Origin: Arthrobacter sp. PGP41
Lineage (GTDB): Bacteria; Actinomycetota; Actinomycetes; Actinomycetales; Micrococcaceae
Reading direction: 5' to 3'
Length of the DNA stretch: 64,000 bases
Assembly: GCF_002953935.1 (NCBI RefSeq)
Contig: NZ_CP026514.1
Location: 3,782,001 to 3,846,000, forward strand
Every line of letters begins with the position of its first letter. The stretch's first letter is position 1. The position numbers and the translations under genes were made by a program. The notes under the pieces were generated by a model. The model searched no databases and was not told the origin of the DNA. It saw only the letters and a list, made by a program, of their open reading frames with translations. Positions 33,952 to 45,415 of this stretch are shown here, piece after piece.

Positions 33952-34838
33952 CAGGTGTCCTTTCCTGGCCGCCAGATGGTGGCCACCGCGAAGAACGCGA
34001 CGGCGAGCATCGCCAGCAGGTAGATGGTGCCCATGGCGCTGGCCAGCCCGGGATCGCCGAAGCGGATCATGGTGCGGTAGATCAGCAGGCTCATGGTTTC
34101 CGAAGCGGACTGGGGCCCGCCGTTGGTTTGGATGAGGATGGTGTCGAAGGCCCGGGCCGCGTCAATGCCGCGGACCACCAGGGCGACGGCGATGACCGGC
34201 CTCAGCAAGGGCAGGATGATGCGGAACAGCATGGCCGGTGCGCGGGCACCGTCCAGGCGTGCCGCTTCGATCAGGTCCCCGGGGATATTCTGCAGCCCGG
34301 CGAACAGCACCAGGCACATGAACGAGGTGGTGAGCCAGATGTCCGGGATGGCCACCGAGTAGAGCACGATGCCCGGATCGGACAGCCAGCCGATTTGGTT
34401 GGGGTTTTGCAGGATGCCTGCCTGGTGCAGGAGCGTTCCGATGAGGCCGAAGTTGTCGATCATCAGGAACTTCCAGAGCAGGCCTGCCACAATTGGGGCG
34501 ATCATGAGCGGGTACATGAACACCGTCCGCCAGATCTGGGAACTGCGGCCCAGCATGGTGAACACCAGGGCCATGCCCAGGCCCAGGGCGAACTCAAGCG
34601 TGACCACCACCAGGGTGTAGGCCAGGGTCCGCCAGCCCGCGCCCGTGAAAGCCTCGGAGGCGAAGGCTCGGAAGTAGTTGTCCAGGCCCACGAAGTCGCG
34701 GGGGCCGCCGGCAATTGGAGAGATCTTGAAGAAGCTGTCCGCCACCAGGCGGAACAGCGGGAAGGCCACGAATACTGCGAGGAACAGCGCCGCTGGCGCC
34801 ATCAGGAACATTGCGAAGCGGCGATCGGAGATGCGCAC
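33951..34838 (-). CDS. Sugar ABC transporter permease (MalF-like)
   Basis: 295 residues with six helices and permease loop IPGDLIEAARLDGARAPAM. GTG start at 34836-34838. Follows the binding-protein gene after an 80-bp gap that contains a long hairpin, and is coupled to the second permease. Confidence 0.93.
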   Translation of the reverse strand: MRISDRRFAMFLMAPAALFLAVFVAFPLFRLVADSFFKISPIAGGPRDFVGLDNYFRAFASEAFTGAGWRTLAYTLVVVTLEFALGLGMALVFTMLGRSSQIWRTVFMYPLMIAPIVAGLLWKFLMIDNFGLIGTLLHQAGILQNPNQIGWLSDPGIVLYSVAIPDIWLTTSFMCLVLFAGLQNIPGDLIEAARLDGARAPAMLFRIILPLLRPVIAVALVVRGIDAARAFDTILIQTNGGPQSASETMSLLIYRTMIRFGDPGLASAMGTIYLLAMLAVAFFAVATIWRPGKDT

Positions 34839-34862
34839 GGTTTTCTCTTCCGCTGGTTGGGG

Positions 34863-34913
34863 CCGCGGCCGGCACCGTACTTGCTGTGCCTCTTCGGCAG
34901 ATGCCGGCCGCGG
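34863..34913 (-). terminator. Intercistronic hairpin in the fructan/DFA operon
   Basis: CCGCGGCCGGCA at 34863-34874 pairs perfectly with 34902-34913 across a 27-base loop, between the binding-protein stop and the first permease start. Its position matches the hairpin at 24548-24580 in the arabino-oligosaccharide operon, which suggests the same dosage role. Confidence 0.65.
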
Positions 34914-34918
34914 GGGTT

Positions 34919-36199
34919 TTACTTGAGGAGGTCCTCGATCTGCTTCTTGGCGTCGGCGAGGAGGGTGGTGGAATCACCGCCGGCCACGGCCTTCTGCAGC
35001 ATGGGGACAAGGACAGTCTCGACGATCTGCTGCCACTTCTCGGTTGCCGGGCGGGTGGCCGTGGCCTCGCCGTTGAGGGTTTCGATCAGCGGTCCGAAGC
35101 TCTCGTAGCCTTCCTTGTCCTGGTACTTCTCGAAGGCGGAGATGCGCGAGGCCAGGCCGAGGCTGGATTCGATGCCCATGCTGTTGTGGTCGTAGGCGCA
35201 CTTGATAAACTTCTTGGCCGCATCAGCGTTCTTGGTGGCCTTCGGGACAGTGAGGTACCACGGGCCGGGGACGCCACCGATGCCGGCTGATCCGGCGATC
35301 ATGGGAGCGGCTCCCACCTTGCCTGCCACCGGGGAGTCCTTGGGAATCTGGCGGTAGGCGTGGGCCCAGAAACGGGTCATGGCGGTTTTGCCCTGGTTGA
35401 ACAGGTTCTGCGCCGCTGCCCAGTCCACCTGTGCTGCGCCGGAGGGGGCGGACTTGGCGAGGCCAACGTAGAAGTCCAGTGCTTCCTTGTGCGCGGCGTT
35501 GTCGATGACCACCTTGTTGTTTTCGTCCAGGATCATCGGCCCGCCGGCCTGCAGGACGTGGGCCAGCCATTCGGTTTCGACGCCGCCCTTGACGTCGGTG
35601 CCGTACATGCCGTTCTTGGTGAAGAACTCGGAGATGTCCTGGTACTGCTTCCAGGTGGTGGGGGCGGTGAGTTCATAGCCGTACTTGGCCTGGAAGTCGG
35701 CCTTGTTCTTGGCGTCCTCGAACAGGTCTTTGCGGTAGAGGATGATCTCCGCGTTGGTCCAGGCGGGCAGGCCGATGAAGTGCCCGTCCACGTTGGCTTC
35801 CTTGACGAGGGAGGGGAAGATGTCCTTCTTGGCCTCGTCGGTAAAGATCTCGTCGATGGGCTGGACTGCGTCCTTGAAGCTCGGAAGCCAGACGGAGTCC
35901 AGCGCCGCCACGTCGAAGGAGACGTTGCCGGAGGAGAATTCGCTGGAGAGCCGGTTGAACATGCCGTCATAGGGCAGTTCGACGAAGTTGACGTCCACGC
36001 CGGCATCTTTCTTGCACTGTTCGGCAACGCCGGACAGTTCGGCGTGGCCGCCGGCTTCGACGAGGACGTTGACGGTGTTGGTGCCGGCGCTTCCCGACGT
36101 TGCGGACGGGCCCCCTGCGCCGCAGGCCGAGGCGGCCAATGCAGCGGCGGTGCAGATGCCGCCGATGGCGAGCCTGCTGATGAATTTACGAGTGGACAT
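34919..36199 (-). CDS. Sugar-binding lipoprotein of the fructan/DFA importer
   Basis: 426 residues with a lipoprotein signal (ALAASACGAGG, Cys26), a Ser/Gly/Thr linker, then a family-1 solute-binding fold (VNVLVEAGGHAELSGVAEQC, LDSVWLPSFKDAVQPIDE, IGLPAWTNAEIILYRKDLF). Anchored on the outer face of the membrane. First gene of the operon with the two permeases, LacI, GH32 and GH91, so the cargo is likely difructose anhydride or a short inulin fragment. Promoter region upstream carries two operator-like palindromes. Confidence 0.94.
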   Translation of the reverse strand: MSTRKFISRLAIGGICTAAALAASACGAGGPSATSGSAGTNTVNVLVEAGGHAELSGVAEQCKKDAGVDVNFVELPYDGMFNRLSSEFSSGNVSFDVAALDSVWLPSFKDAVQPIDEIFTDEAKKDIFPSLVKEANVDGHFIGLPAWTNAEIILYRKDLFEDAKNKADFQAKYGYELTAPTTWKQYQDISEFFTKNGMYGTDVKGGVETEWLAHVLQAGGPMILDENNKVVIDNAAHKEALDFYVGLAKSAPSGAAQVDWAAAQNLFNQGKTAMTRFWAHAYRQIPKDSPVAGKVGAAPMIAGSAGIGGVPGPWYLTVPKATKNADAAKKFIKCAYDHNSMGIESSLGLASRISAFEKYQDKEGYESFGPLIETLNGEATATRPATEKWQQIVETVLVPMLQKAVAGGDSTTLLADAKKQIEDLLK

Positions 36200-36599
36200 C
36201 GCTGTCGACTCACTTTCTCTCGAACGGAAATGGCGAGACAGTACTTGGGGTGAAAAATCGTTTTGCTAAAACGACTTGGCATCAAGGTATTGGCATCGCC
36301 GCGAAAGTGTCAAGCATCACTTTTGAGCCATGGCCGCTTATTGACGGTCCGCAATAGGAACCCCTAGGGTGAATTGCACCTACGTGACAAATCGTTTTGT
36401 CATTGGCAGATCCCACTCATTCATCCAAAGGAGTTTCCGGCGCCATCAATCTCGGCAATGACGCAGGTTCCGCTCACGCACATGTCCTGCTGATCGAACT
36501 GGGCGCAGCACATTAGCCGAAAACCGGCCCCACCCCAGAGGCCCGGCTGTCCCGCACGTGGAATTAACTCCGGCTCGTGAAGTTTGCAAGACTTGCCGG
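36200..36599. promoter_or_regulatory. Promoter region of the fructan/DFA operon with two operators
   Basis: Palindrome TCGTTTT-gct-AAAACGA at 36258-36274 lies just upstream of the binding-protein gene. A second, TGACAAA-tcgt-TTTGTCA, is at 36385-36402. Both contain ATCGTTTTG and probably bind the operon LacI protein. The remainder to 36599 has no convincing gene. Confidence 0.65.
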
Positions 36600-39382
<2,783 letters not shown>

Positions 39383-39399
39383 CGGCTGTGTAGTGACGT

Positions 39400-39433
39400 G
39401 TCAGGTCCGGCTGCAGTTGCAGCCGGGCCTGAC
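39400..39433. terminator. Hairpin between katG and the convergent operon
   Basis: A 16-bp stem with one G-U/A-C mismatch (arms 39400-39415 and 39418-39433) and a 2-base loop, directly between two convergent stop codons. Likely bidirectional terminator. Confidence 0.65.
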
Positions 39434-39454
39434 GATCCGCCGCAGCGTATTCGC

Positions 39455-40420
39455 CTACAGCCCTGGCGCCTGGCCAAGCTCCGCACGCAGCTGCGAAAGC
39501 CGGGCATAGGCGTTGTCCCGGTAGGCGAGGAGGGCAGCCTGGTTGGCAGGGTCGATGTCGAGGAAACCGCGCCCGCTCTTTAGACCGATGTTTCCTTCAT
39601 TGACCGTGGTGACGAGGGCCTCCGGGACGGTGAACCGCTCGCCGTAGGCCTTTTCAAGGGTGCGATACGCAGATTCATACACGTCCAGCCCTGCCATGTC
39701 GCCGATGGCGAAGGGGCCGAACAAGGCCAGGCGGAATCCGAACGTGCTGCTCACTACCGCGTCGATTTGTTCCGGCGTTGCGACGCCTTCCTCAACGATC
39801 CGGGCTGCTTCCTTGTACAGGGCGAATTGAAGCCTGTTCGCCACGAACCCCGGCGTGTCCGCCACCCGGGCCGGCGTCTTGCCCAGGCTGCGGATGAGCT
39901 CCTCGGAGCGGTCGAGGACGGCCGGGTCAGTCTCTTCCCCGGGGATAAGTTCGACGCCGGGGATGAACGGGGCCGGATTCATCCAATGGACGCCCAGGAA
40001 CCGCTCCGGGCCGGTCAGTGACGCGGCCAGTTCACTGATGGGGATGGCCGAGGTGTTCGTTCCGATGATCGCGTGGGGCGGCGCGGCGGCCGAGACCCTG
40101 CGGAGGATCGCGGCTTTCAGGTCGGGCTTTTCCGGGACTGCTTCGGCGATGTAGTCCGCAGCCGCAACTGCCTCCTCGATGCTCGCGGCCGCGAGGAGGT
40201 TCCCCTCAATTGTCTTTGAGGCCCCCTCAGGCAGGAGGCCGCGGGCCTCAAAGTCCCGGGCCTGCTGCACAAGCCGGACTCGGGCGCGTTCCGCTGTTTC
40301 GCCGTCGACATCACCCAGCATGACTTTGTAGCCGTGCATTGCCAGCACCTGGGCTATCCCGCCGCCCATGTAACCGGACCCGACGACGGCGGTGGTTGAG
40401 ATGGTGTCTTTGATGGTCAT
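39455..40420 (-). CDS. 3-hydroxyacyl-CoA dehydrogenase-family NAD enzyme
   Basis: 321 residues from the ATG at 40418-40420 (GAGGAG upstream). N-terminal Rossmann fold with VVGSGYMGGGIAQVLA and the family motif EAVPEKPDLKAAIL, then the helical dimer domain (GVHWMNPAPFIPGVELIPG, DTPGFVANRLQFAL). It oxidises a 3-hydroxy acid or its CoA ester with NAD. It follows an SDR and a HisD-like dehydrogenase on the same strand, so a role in catabolism of a hydroxylated acid or polyol seems likelier than plain beta-oxidation; no acyl-CoA genes are nearby. Confidence 0.88.
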   Translation of the reverse strand: MTIKDTISTTAVVGSGYMGGGIAQVLAMHGYKVMLGDVDGETAERARVRLVQQARDFEARGLLPEGASKTIEGNLLAAASIEEAVAAADYIAEAVPEKPDLKAAILRRVSAAAPPHAIIGTNTSAIPISELAASLTGPERFLGVHWMNPAPFIPGVELIPGEETDPAVLDRSEELIRSLGKTPARVADTPGFVANRLQFALYKEAARIVEEGVATPEQIDAVVSSTFGFRLALFGPFAIGDMAGLDVYESAYRTLEKAYGERFTVPEALVTTVNEGNIGLKSGRGFLDIDPANQAALLAYRDNAYARLSQLRAELGQAPGL

Positions 40421-40465
40421 GAAAGTGCTCCTCAAGGATGGTGGCGGAACTCAGAATCGCGGCGG

Positions 40466-41212
40466 TCAGCGGATGGTGTAGCCGCCGTCGATGGCCAGGG
40501 TGTGCCCGGTGATCAGCGAAGCGGCGTCGCTCAGCAGAAACGCCACTGCTCCGGCGATGTCCTCCGGCTCCCCGAAGCGGCCGATGGGGATCCGGGACAA
40601 CAGCTCGGCGGCCCAGTCGGGGCGGCTGAGGGTTGATGCGGTCAGTTCCGTGCGCACGAAGGTGGGTGCGACGGCGTTGACGCGGATTCCGGCCTGGGCC
40701 CATTCCAGGGCCAGGATCTTGGTGAGGTGGATCAGGCCGGCCTTGCTTGTGCCGTAGGCGGCGCGTTCCTCGATTCCTACGATTCCCGCCTGCGAGGCCA
40801 CGTTGACGATTGCCCCGCGCGTTCCGTTTTCAATCCAGTGCCGTGCCAGTGCCGTGGTCAGGAAAAAGCTGCCCTTGAGATTGGTGTCAAAGACGGTGTC
40901 CCAGTCTTCCGTCGTCAGTTCGAGCGCCGGTTTGGGTACGTTGACGCCGGCATTGTTAACGAGCAGGTCGATGCCGCCGCTTTCCTGCACCAGGTCGTCG
41001 GCGAATTGGCGTATTTGGGTGGATTCCGTGATGTCAACGGGAAAGGCCGGCGTCCCGTAGCGTTCACTGATGAGGCGTGCGCTTTCGGCGTCACGGCTGG
41101 TTCCGTAGACAGTCGCGCCGGACTCGGCAAGGCCATCGGCGATGGCCTTGCCGAGTCCGCGGGCTGCTCCGGTGACCAATGCTTTCTTGCCGTCTAGGCG
41201 GAAGTCGGGCAC
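40466..41212 (-). CDS. Short-chain dehydrogenase/reductase
   Basis: 248 residues of the classical SDR family: cofactor motif TGAARGLG at 14-21, NNAG at 86-89, Ser140, Tyr153 and Lys157 (YGTSK) and a C-terminus (ITGHTLAIDGGYTIR) typical of FabG-like enzymes. Interconverts an alcohol and ketone with NAD(P). It lies 9 bp after the HisD-like gene and 45 bp before the hydroxyacyl-CoA-dehydrogenase-like gene, in one operon. Confidence 0.93.
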   Translation of the reverse strand: MPDFRLDGKKALVTGAARGLGKAIADGLAESGATVYGTSRDAESARLISERYGTPAFPVDITESTQIRQFADDLVQESGGIDLLVNNAGVNVPKPALELTTEDWDTVFDTNLKGSFFLTTALARHWIENGTRGAIVNVASQAGIVGIEERAAYGTSKAGLIHLTKILALEWAQAGIRVNAVAPTFVRTELTASTLSRPDWAAELLSRIPIGRFGEPEDIAGAVAFLLSDAASLITGHTLAIDGGYTIR

Positions 41213-41221
41213 CGGCTTTTC

Positions 41222-42568
41222 CTAGTTGTCGAAGTTGTGGTCCGACCAGGGCAGGGTGGTGCCGCGGTACTTCGCCGCACGGACATCGCCGGACCGTGCA
41301 TGCCCTTCGAATCGTTCCACGCGGGAGGCGCGTCCGCAGAGTTCGCCGAAGAAGGCGCTTGATTCGGTGTTGGTGACTTCCTGGTAGGTGACGGTCCGCA
41401 GGTATTTGCCCACCCAAAGGCCGCCCGTGTAGCGTGCGGCGCCGCGGGTTGGCAGCACATGGTTGGTGCCGATGACCTTGTCCCCGTAGGAGACGCAGGT
41501 TCCTTCGCCCAGGAACAGCGCACCATAGTCGTGCATCTTTTCCAGTGCTTCGCGGGGGTTCTCGGTGAGGATCTGCACGTGCTCGTAGGCGTACTCGTCC
41601 GCCAGGACGTAGGCGTCGTCGAGGGTTTCAACAACGTGGACCGCACCCCAGTCGCGCCACGCCGCACCTGCGTAGTCCCGGGTCGGCATGTCCACGAGGA
41701 TCGTATCGATGTGCTCGATGACCTTCCGGCCCAGCTCTTCGCTGGTGGTGATCAGGACTGCGGGTGAATCAGGACCGTGTTCAGCCTGGGAGAGAAGGTC
41801 GACGGCGACGATGAACGGATCTGCGTGCTCGTCGGCAACAATCAGGACTTCGGTGGGCCCGGCGAAGAGGTCGATGCCGACTTCACCGAAGAGCTGGCGC
41901 TTGGCTTCCGCGACGAAGGCGTTGCCGGGTCCGGCCAGCATGTTGACCGGCTTGATGGTTTCAGTGCCGATGGCCAGCGCCGCTACGGCCTGGATGCCGC
42001 CGAGGAGGTAGATCTCGTCGGCGCCGGCCAGGTACATGGCGGCGACCGTGGCGTCGGGGACCTCCCCCTGGATCAGCGGGGTGCAGGCGGCCACGCGTTC
42101 GACGCCGGCAACCTTGGCAGTAACGATGGTCATGTGCGCGCTGGCCAGAAGCGGGTACTTTCCGCCGGGAATGTAGGCGCCGGCAGCCTGGACGGGAACG
42201 TTCTTCTGGCCGAGGAATACACCCGGAAGGGTTTCAATCTCGAAATCGCTCAGTGACTCAAGCTGTTTCTGCGCCATGACCCGGACCTGCTCCTGGACAA
42301 ACTTGATGTCCTCAATGGTCTGCTCGGGAACGCGGGCGAGGATCTCCTCCAACTGCTCCTTGGTGAGCAGGAATGACTCGGGGGCGTATTTATCGAACTT
42401 CTCGGAATACTCCCGCACTGCCGCGTCGCCGCGTTCACGGATGTCCGCGATGACGCCTTCCACGGTGGCGCGCACCTCCGGCGTGCTGCCCCGGTTCACG
42501 CTGTTCCGGGCCGGCTCCTTCAACATCACGGAATTCACGGCCGAGCTGGTTGCTGTTGTAACGGTCAT
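41222..42568 (-). CDS. HisD-family catabolic dehydrogenase
   Basis: 448 residues of the histidinol dehydrogenase fold. Zinc-type ligands (SQAEHGPDS), the YEHVQIL Glu-His pair and GTNHVLPTRGAARYTGG are present, so it is likely an active Zn/NAD alcohol-to-acid dehydrogenase. No histidine biosynthesis gene is nearby; instead there are an SDR, a second dehydrogenase, an MHS transporter and a LacI regulator. Catabolic members of this fold include HpsN, which oxidises dihydroxypropanesulfonate. That substrate is a possibility here, not shown. ATG at 42566-42568 follows GAAGGT. Confidence 0.85.
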   Translation of the reverse strand: MTVTTATSSAVNSVMLKEPARNSVNRGSTPEVRATVEGVIADIRERGDAAVREYSEKFDKYAPESFLLTKEQLEEILARVPEQTIEDIKFVQEQVRVMAQKQLESLSDFEIETLPGVFLGQKNVPVQAAGAYIPGGKYPLLASAHMTIVTAKVAGVERVAACTPLIQGEVPDATVAAMYLAGADEIYLLGGIQAVAALAIGTETIKPVNMLAGPGNAFVAEAKRQLFGEVGIDLFAGPTEVLIVADEHADPFIVAVDLLSQAEHGPDSPAVLITTSEELGRKVIEHIDTILVDMPTRDYAGAAWRDWGAVHVVETLDDAYVLADEYAYEHVQILTENPREALEKMHDYGALFLGEGTCVSYGDKVIGTNHVLPTRGAARYTGGLWVGKYLRTVTYQEVTNTESSAFFGELCGRASRVERFEGHARSGDVRAAKYRGTTLPWSDHNFDN

Positions 42569-42773
42569 GAGCAATACCTTCCATCTTCATCGATGGGCGA
42601 CCTATGGAGCGCCCCGGACCAGGCCAGCGGGCCTGCTTGTGGATCGAGTGTATACGTATACATTTTGCCCTGCAAGACGTTGATTCTCACAAATGTTTAC
42701 GTATACACTCCTTGTCACGAGGTAGCTGATGTGGCTGCCGTCACTGTCCGGTCGAAGACAAAGGAGTCTCATA
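42569..42773. promoter_or_regulatory. Divergent promoter with paired operators
   Basis: A perfect palindrome TGTATACGTATACA at 42649-42662 and a one-mismatch copy TGTTTACGTATACA at 42694-42707, with centres 45 bp apart. They sit between the dehydrogenase operon and the transporter gene. The CG centre suits a LacI-family protein such as the one at 44272; a GntR protein is an alternative. Confidence 0.7.
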
Positions 42774-44126
42774 GTGAGCACCCCCACGACAACCGCAGCG
42801 CCACCCGCCATTGATCCGAAGATGCGCCGCAAGGCACTGGTTTCATCAGTCCTCGGCAGTTGTATCGAGTGGTACGACTTTTACGTTTACGGCGTCGCGG
42901 CTGCCATCATCCTGAACAGCCAGTTCTTCCCGAACGCGAGCCCCTTTGTGGGCATCCTGCTCTCCTTCAGCACCTACGCCATCGGCTTCGCAGCCCGCCC
43001 CATCGGCGGCTTCGTCTTCGCCCACTACGGCGACCGCCTGGGCCGGAAAAAGATGCTCATGATGACGCTTGGCCTCATGGGCGGCGGCACCTTCCTCATC
43101 GGCTGCCTGCCCAACTTCGCCACCATCGGCATCGCGGCACCGATCCTTCTGGTGCTGCTGCGCATTGTCCAAGGCATCGGCGTCGGAGGCGAATGGGGCG
43201 GAGCGGCGCTCATGGCCACCGAGTTCGCCCCGGCGAAGCGTCGAGGCTTCTTTGGCTCCTGGCCGCAGATCGGCGTGCCGGCAGGGACCCTGCTGGCCAA
43301 CGGAGCCTTCTACGTGATGGGCTACCTGATCTCACCGGAGGCCTTTGCGTCCTGGGGATGGCGCATCCCGTTCCTCGTATCAATCCTGTTGGTGGTGCTT
43401 TCCTTCTACATCCGCAGCAAGGTGGACGAATCCCCCGCCTTCGAGGAAATCAAGCGCAAGGGTGAAATCGAGAAGATGCCGGTGGTCAAGGTCATCAAGA
43501 CCCGGCCCGTGACCATCCTCAAGGTCATCATGATGCGATTTGCCGAAAACGCGAACTACTACATCTACACCACCTTCCTGCTCGCCTACGGTCCTGCTGT
43601 ACTGCTGGAAAAGAACACCATCCTGCTGGCAACCATGATCATGGCCGGCCTGGGCGTCTTTTCCATCCCGTTCTGGGGCTGGGTGTCAGACCGCTGGGGC
43701 CGCCGCTACACGGTCATCGCCGGCGCCGCAACGATGCTCGTGATGGCATTCCCCTTCTTCTGGGCAGTCCAGACCGGTGACTTCTTCATGGTCCTGCTCG
43801 TCCTGATCCTGACCTGCAACGTGGGACGCGACCTCTGCTACTCCGTGGAACCGGCCTACTTCACCGAGCTCTTCGAACCCAAGCTCCGCTACTCCGGTGC
43901 ATCAGTCGGCCCGCAGGTGGCTGCCGTCTTCGCCGGAGGGTTCGCTCCCCTGATTGCCACGGCACTCATCGGCCCCGAGTTCGACCGCTACTGGCTGGTC
44001 GCCCTCTACATGGTGGTCACGTCGATCATCACTATCGTTGGCGCCCTCTGGTCACCTGAAACCGCGCCCCAGGTGCGGCTCCGGAAGGGGCTCAGCGCAG
44101 AGCACGATCCCACAACAACCCGCTAG
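42774..44126 (+). CDS. MFS transporter, MHS type
   Basis: 450 residues starting at GTG 42774, which follows AAAGGAG at 7-bp spacing. Twelve helices; GSCIEWYDFYVYGVAAAIIL, GDRLGRKKML and GVGGEWGGAALMATEFAP mark the metabolite:H+ symporter branch. It probably imports the organic acid or polyol used by the divergent dehydrogenase operon, with which it shares operators. A hairpin follows. Confidence 0.9.
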   Translation: MSTPTTTAAPPAIDPKMRRKALVSSVLGSCIEWYDFYVYGVAAAIILNSQFFPNASPFVGILLSFSTYAIGFAARPIGGFVFAHYGDRLGRKKMLMMTLGLMGGGTFLIGCLPNFATIGIAAPILLVLLRIVQGIGVGGEWGGAALMATEFAPAKRRGFFGSWPQIGVPAGTLLANGAFYVMGYLISPEAFASWGWRIPFLVSILLVVLSFYIRSKVDESPAFEEIKRKGEIEKMPVVKVIKTRPVTILKVIMMRFAENANYYIYTTFLLAYGPAVLLEKNTILLATMIMAGLGVFSIPFWGWVSDRWGRRYTVIAGAATMLVMAFPFFWAVQTGDFFMVLLVLILTCNVGRDLCYSVEPAYFTELFEPKLRYSGASVGPQVAAVFAGGFAPLIATALIGPEFDRYWLVALYMVVTSIITIVGALWSPETAPQVRLRKGLSAEHDPTTTR

Positions 44127-44139
44127 CCCAACCGGTTCC

Positions 44140-44190
44140 GCCGGCACCCTCCGGCAGACGGCATAGAGCCGGATGCCGGAGGGTGGCGGC
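44140..44190 (+). terminator. Hairpin after the transporter gene
   Basis: A 17-bp stem with one mismatch (arms 44140-44156 and 44174-44190) and a 17-base loop, 14 bp after the transporter stop. Likely terminator before the LacI gene. Confidence 0.6.
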
Positions 44191-44271
44191 AGCCGTGATT
44201 GGCTAGTCTGAAAGCCGGCACAACACTGGTACCCGCACAAGGGCCGCCAAGAAGGAAAGGGGACGCAGCCG

Positions 44272-45261
44272 ATGGTGACGAGCCGCGACGTCGCAGAACT
44301 GGCCGGGGTCTCGCAGGCGACCGTATCCCGGGTCATGTCCTCGTCCCCGAAGCTGTCGGCTGCGACCAAAGCCCGGGTGCAGGCAGCCATGGAAACCCTG
44401 GGCTACGTTCCCCATGCCGGGGCCCAGGCCATGAAAACCAGGCGCACCAATGCGATCGGTGTCGTTGTTGCAGACCTGAACAACCCCTTCTACTCGGAGG
44501 CTCTCGACGAACTCACCCGCGAGCTCGATACTTCCGGTTTCAGGGTGGTCATCTGGAACGCCGGCGGCGGCAGCCACCAGGATGCACTGAAGGCCATCAG
44601 GGAACATGCTGTGGACGGCGTCATCTTCACAACCGCCACTGAAGACTCCATCGAACTGCAGGCAGCCATTGAAAAAAACAGCCCCATCGTCCTGATCAAC
44701 CGGGTGGTGGAAGGGCTTGACTGCGACCAGGTCACGAGCAGCAATGCCGACGGCGGCGCAGCAGTCGCCGACTATCTTCTGACCCACGACAAAACGCGCG
44801 TGGCCTTCATCAGCGGCCCCGAGGACGCAAGCACCACCCGTGACCGCGGCCGGGGCTTCCTGAGCAGGATGGCTGACCAGGGACACCCGGTGCCCGAACA
44901 CCTCCGCTTCAACGGGCAGTTTTCCCACGACATCGCGGCGCAAATCATGAACAGGCTGCTCTCACGGTCAGACCGTCCACAGGCCGTATTCTGCGCCAAC
45001 GACCTCATGGCTTTCGGTGCCCTGGACGCCCTCCACGCCCAGCAGATTACGCCGGAAAGCTGCTGGGTCATCGGATACGACGACGTGGACATGGCAGCCT
45101 GGGATTCCTTCAGCCTCACCACCGTCCGCCAGCCAAGCCGTGAAATGGCCCGCATAGGAGCCCGAATGCTGGTGGAACGGATCATCACCCCCGGCCAGCC
45201 AACTCGCCAGGTTATTTTCCCGTGCGAGCTGATAGTCCGCGGAAGCGCTCGACAGCGCTGA
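44272..45261 (+). CDS. LacI-family regulator
   Basis: 329 residues: helix-turn-helix SRDVAELAGVSQATVSRVM, hinge and ligand domain (TNAIGVVVADLNNPFYSEAL). ATG at 44272 after GAAAGGGG. It follows the transporter gene and likely controls the divergent dehydrogenase/transporter pair through the TGTATACGTATACA-type sites at 42649 and 42694. Confidence 0.92.
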   Translation: MVTSRDVAELAGVSQATVSRVMSSSPKLSAATKARVQAAMETLGYVPHAGAQAMKTRRTNAIGVVVADLNNPFYSEALDELTRELDTSGFRVVIWNAGGGSHQDALKAIREHAVDGVIFTTATEDSIELQAAIEKNSPIVLINRVVEGLDCDQVTSSNADGGAAVADYLLTHDKTRVAFISGPEDASTTRDRGRGFLSRMADQGHPVPEHLRFNGQFSHDIAAQIMNRLLSRSDRPQAVFCANDLMAFGALDALHAQQITPESCWVIGYDDVDMAAWDSFSLTTVRQPSREMARIGARMLVERIITPGQPTRQVIFPCELIVRGSARQR

Positions 45262-45415
45262 CCCGTCGACCTAAAGTCCCCACCCTCGGCCTCGACCGCG
45301 CGGGGCACGGTACCTAGACTTAAAGCGCTGGGACTTCTGCGCCGGGGAGCCCTTGACCGGGGGCGGCGCGGTTGCGGTCCGTCTCTCCACCTTTGGCATC
45401 TCACCAGGCGGCGTC

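Noticed and set aside
41222..42568. Histidine-biosynthesis hisD
   Set aside because: No other his gene is nearby, and the operon is catabolic in type with a transporter and LacI regulator.
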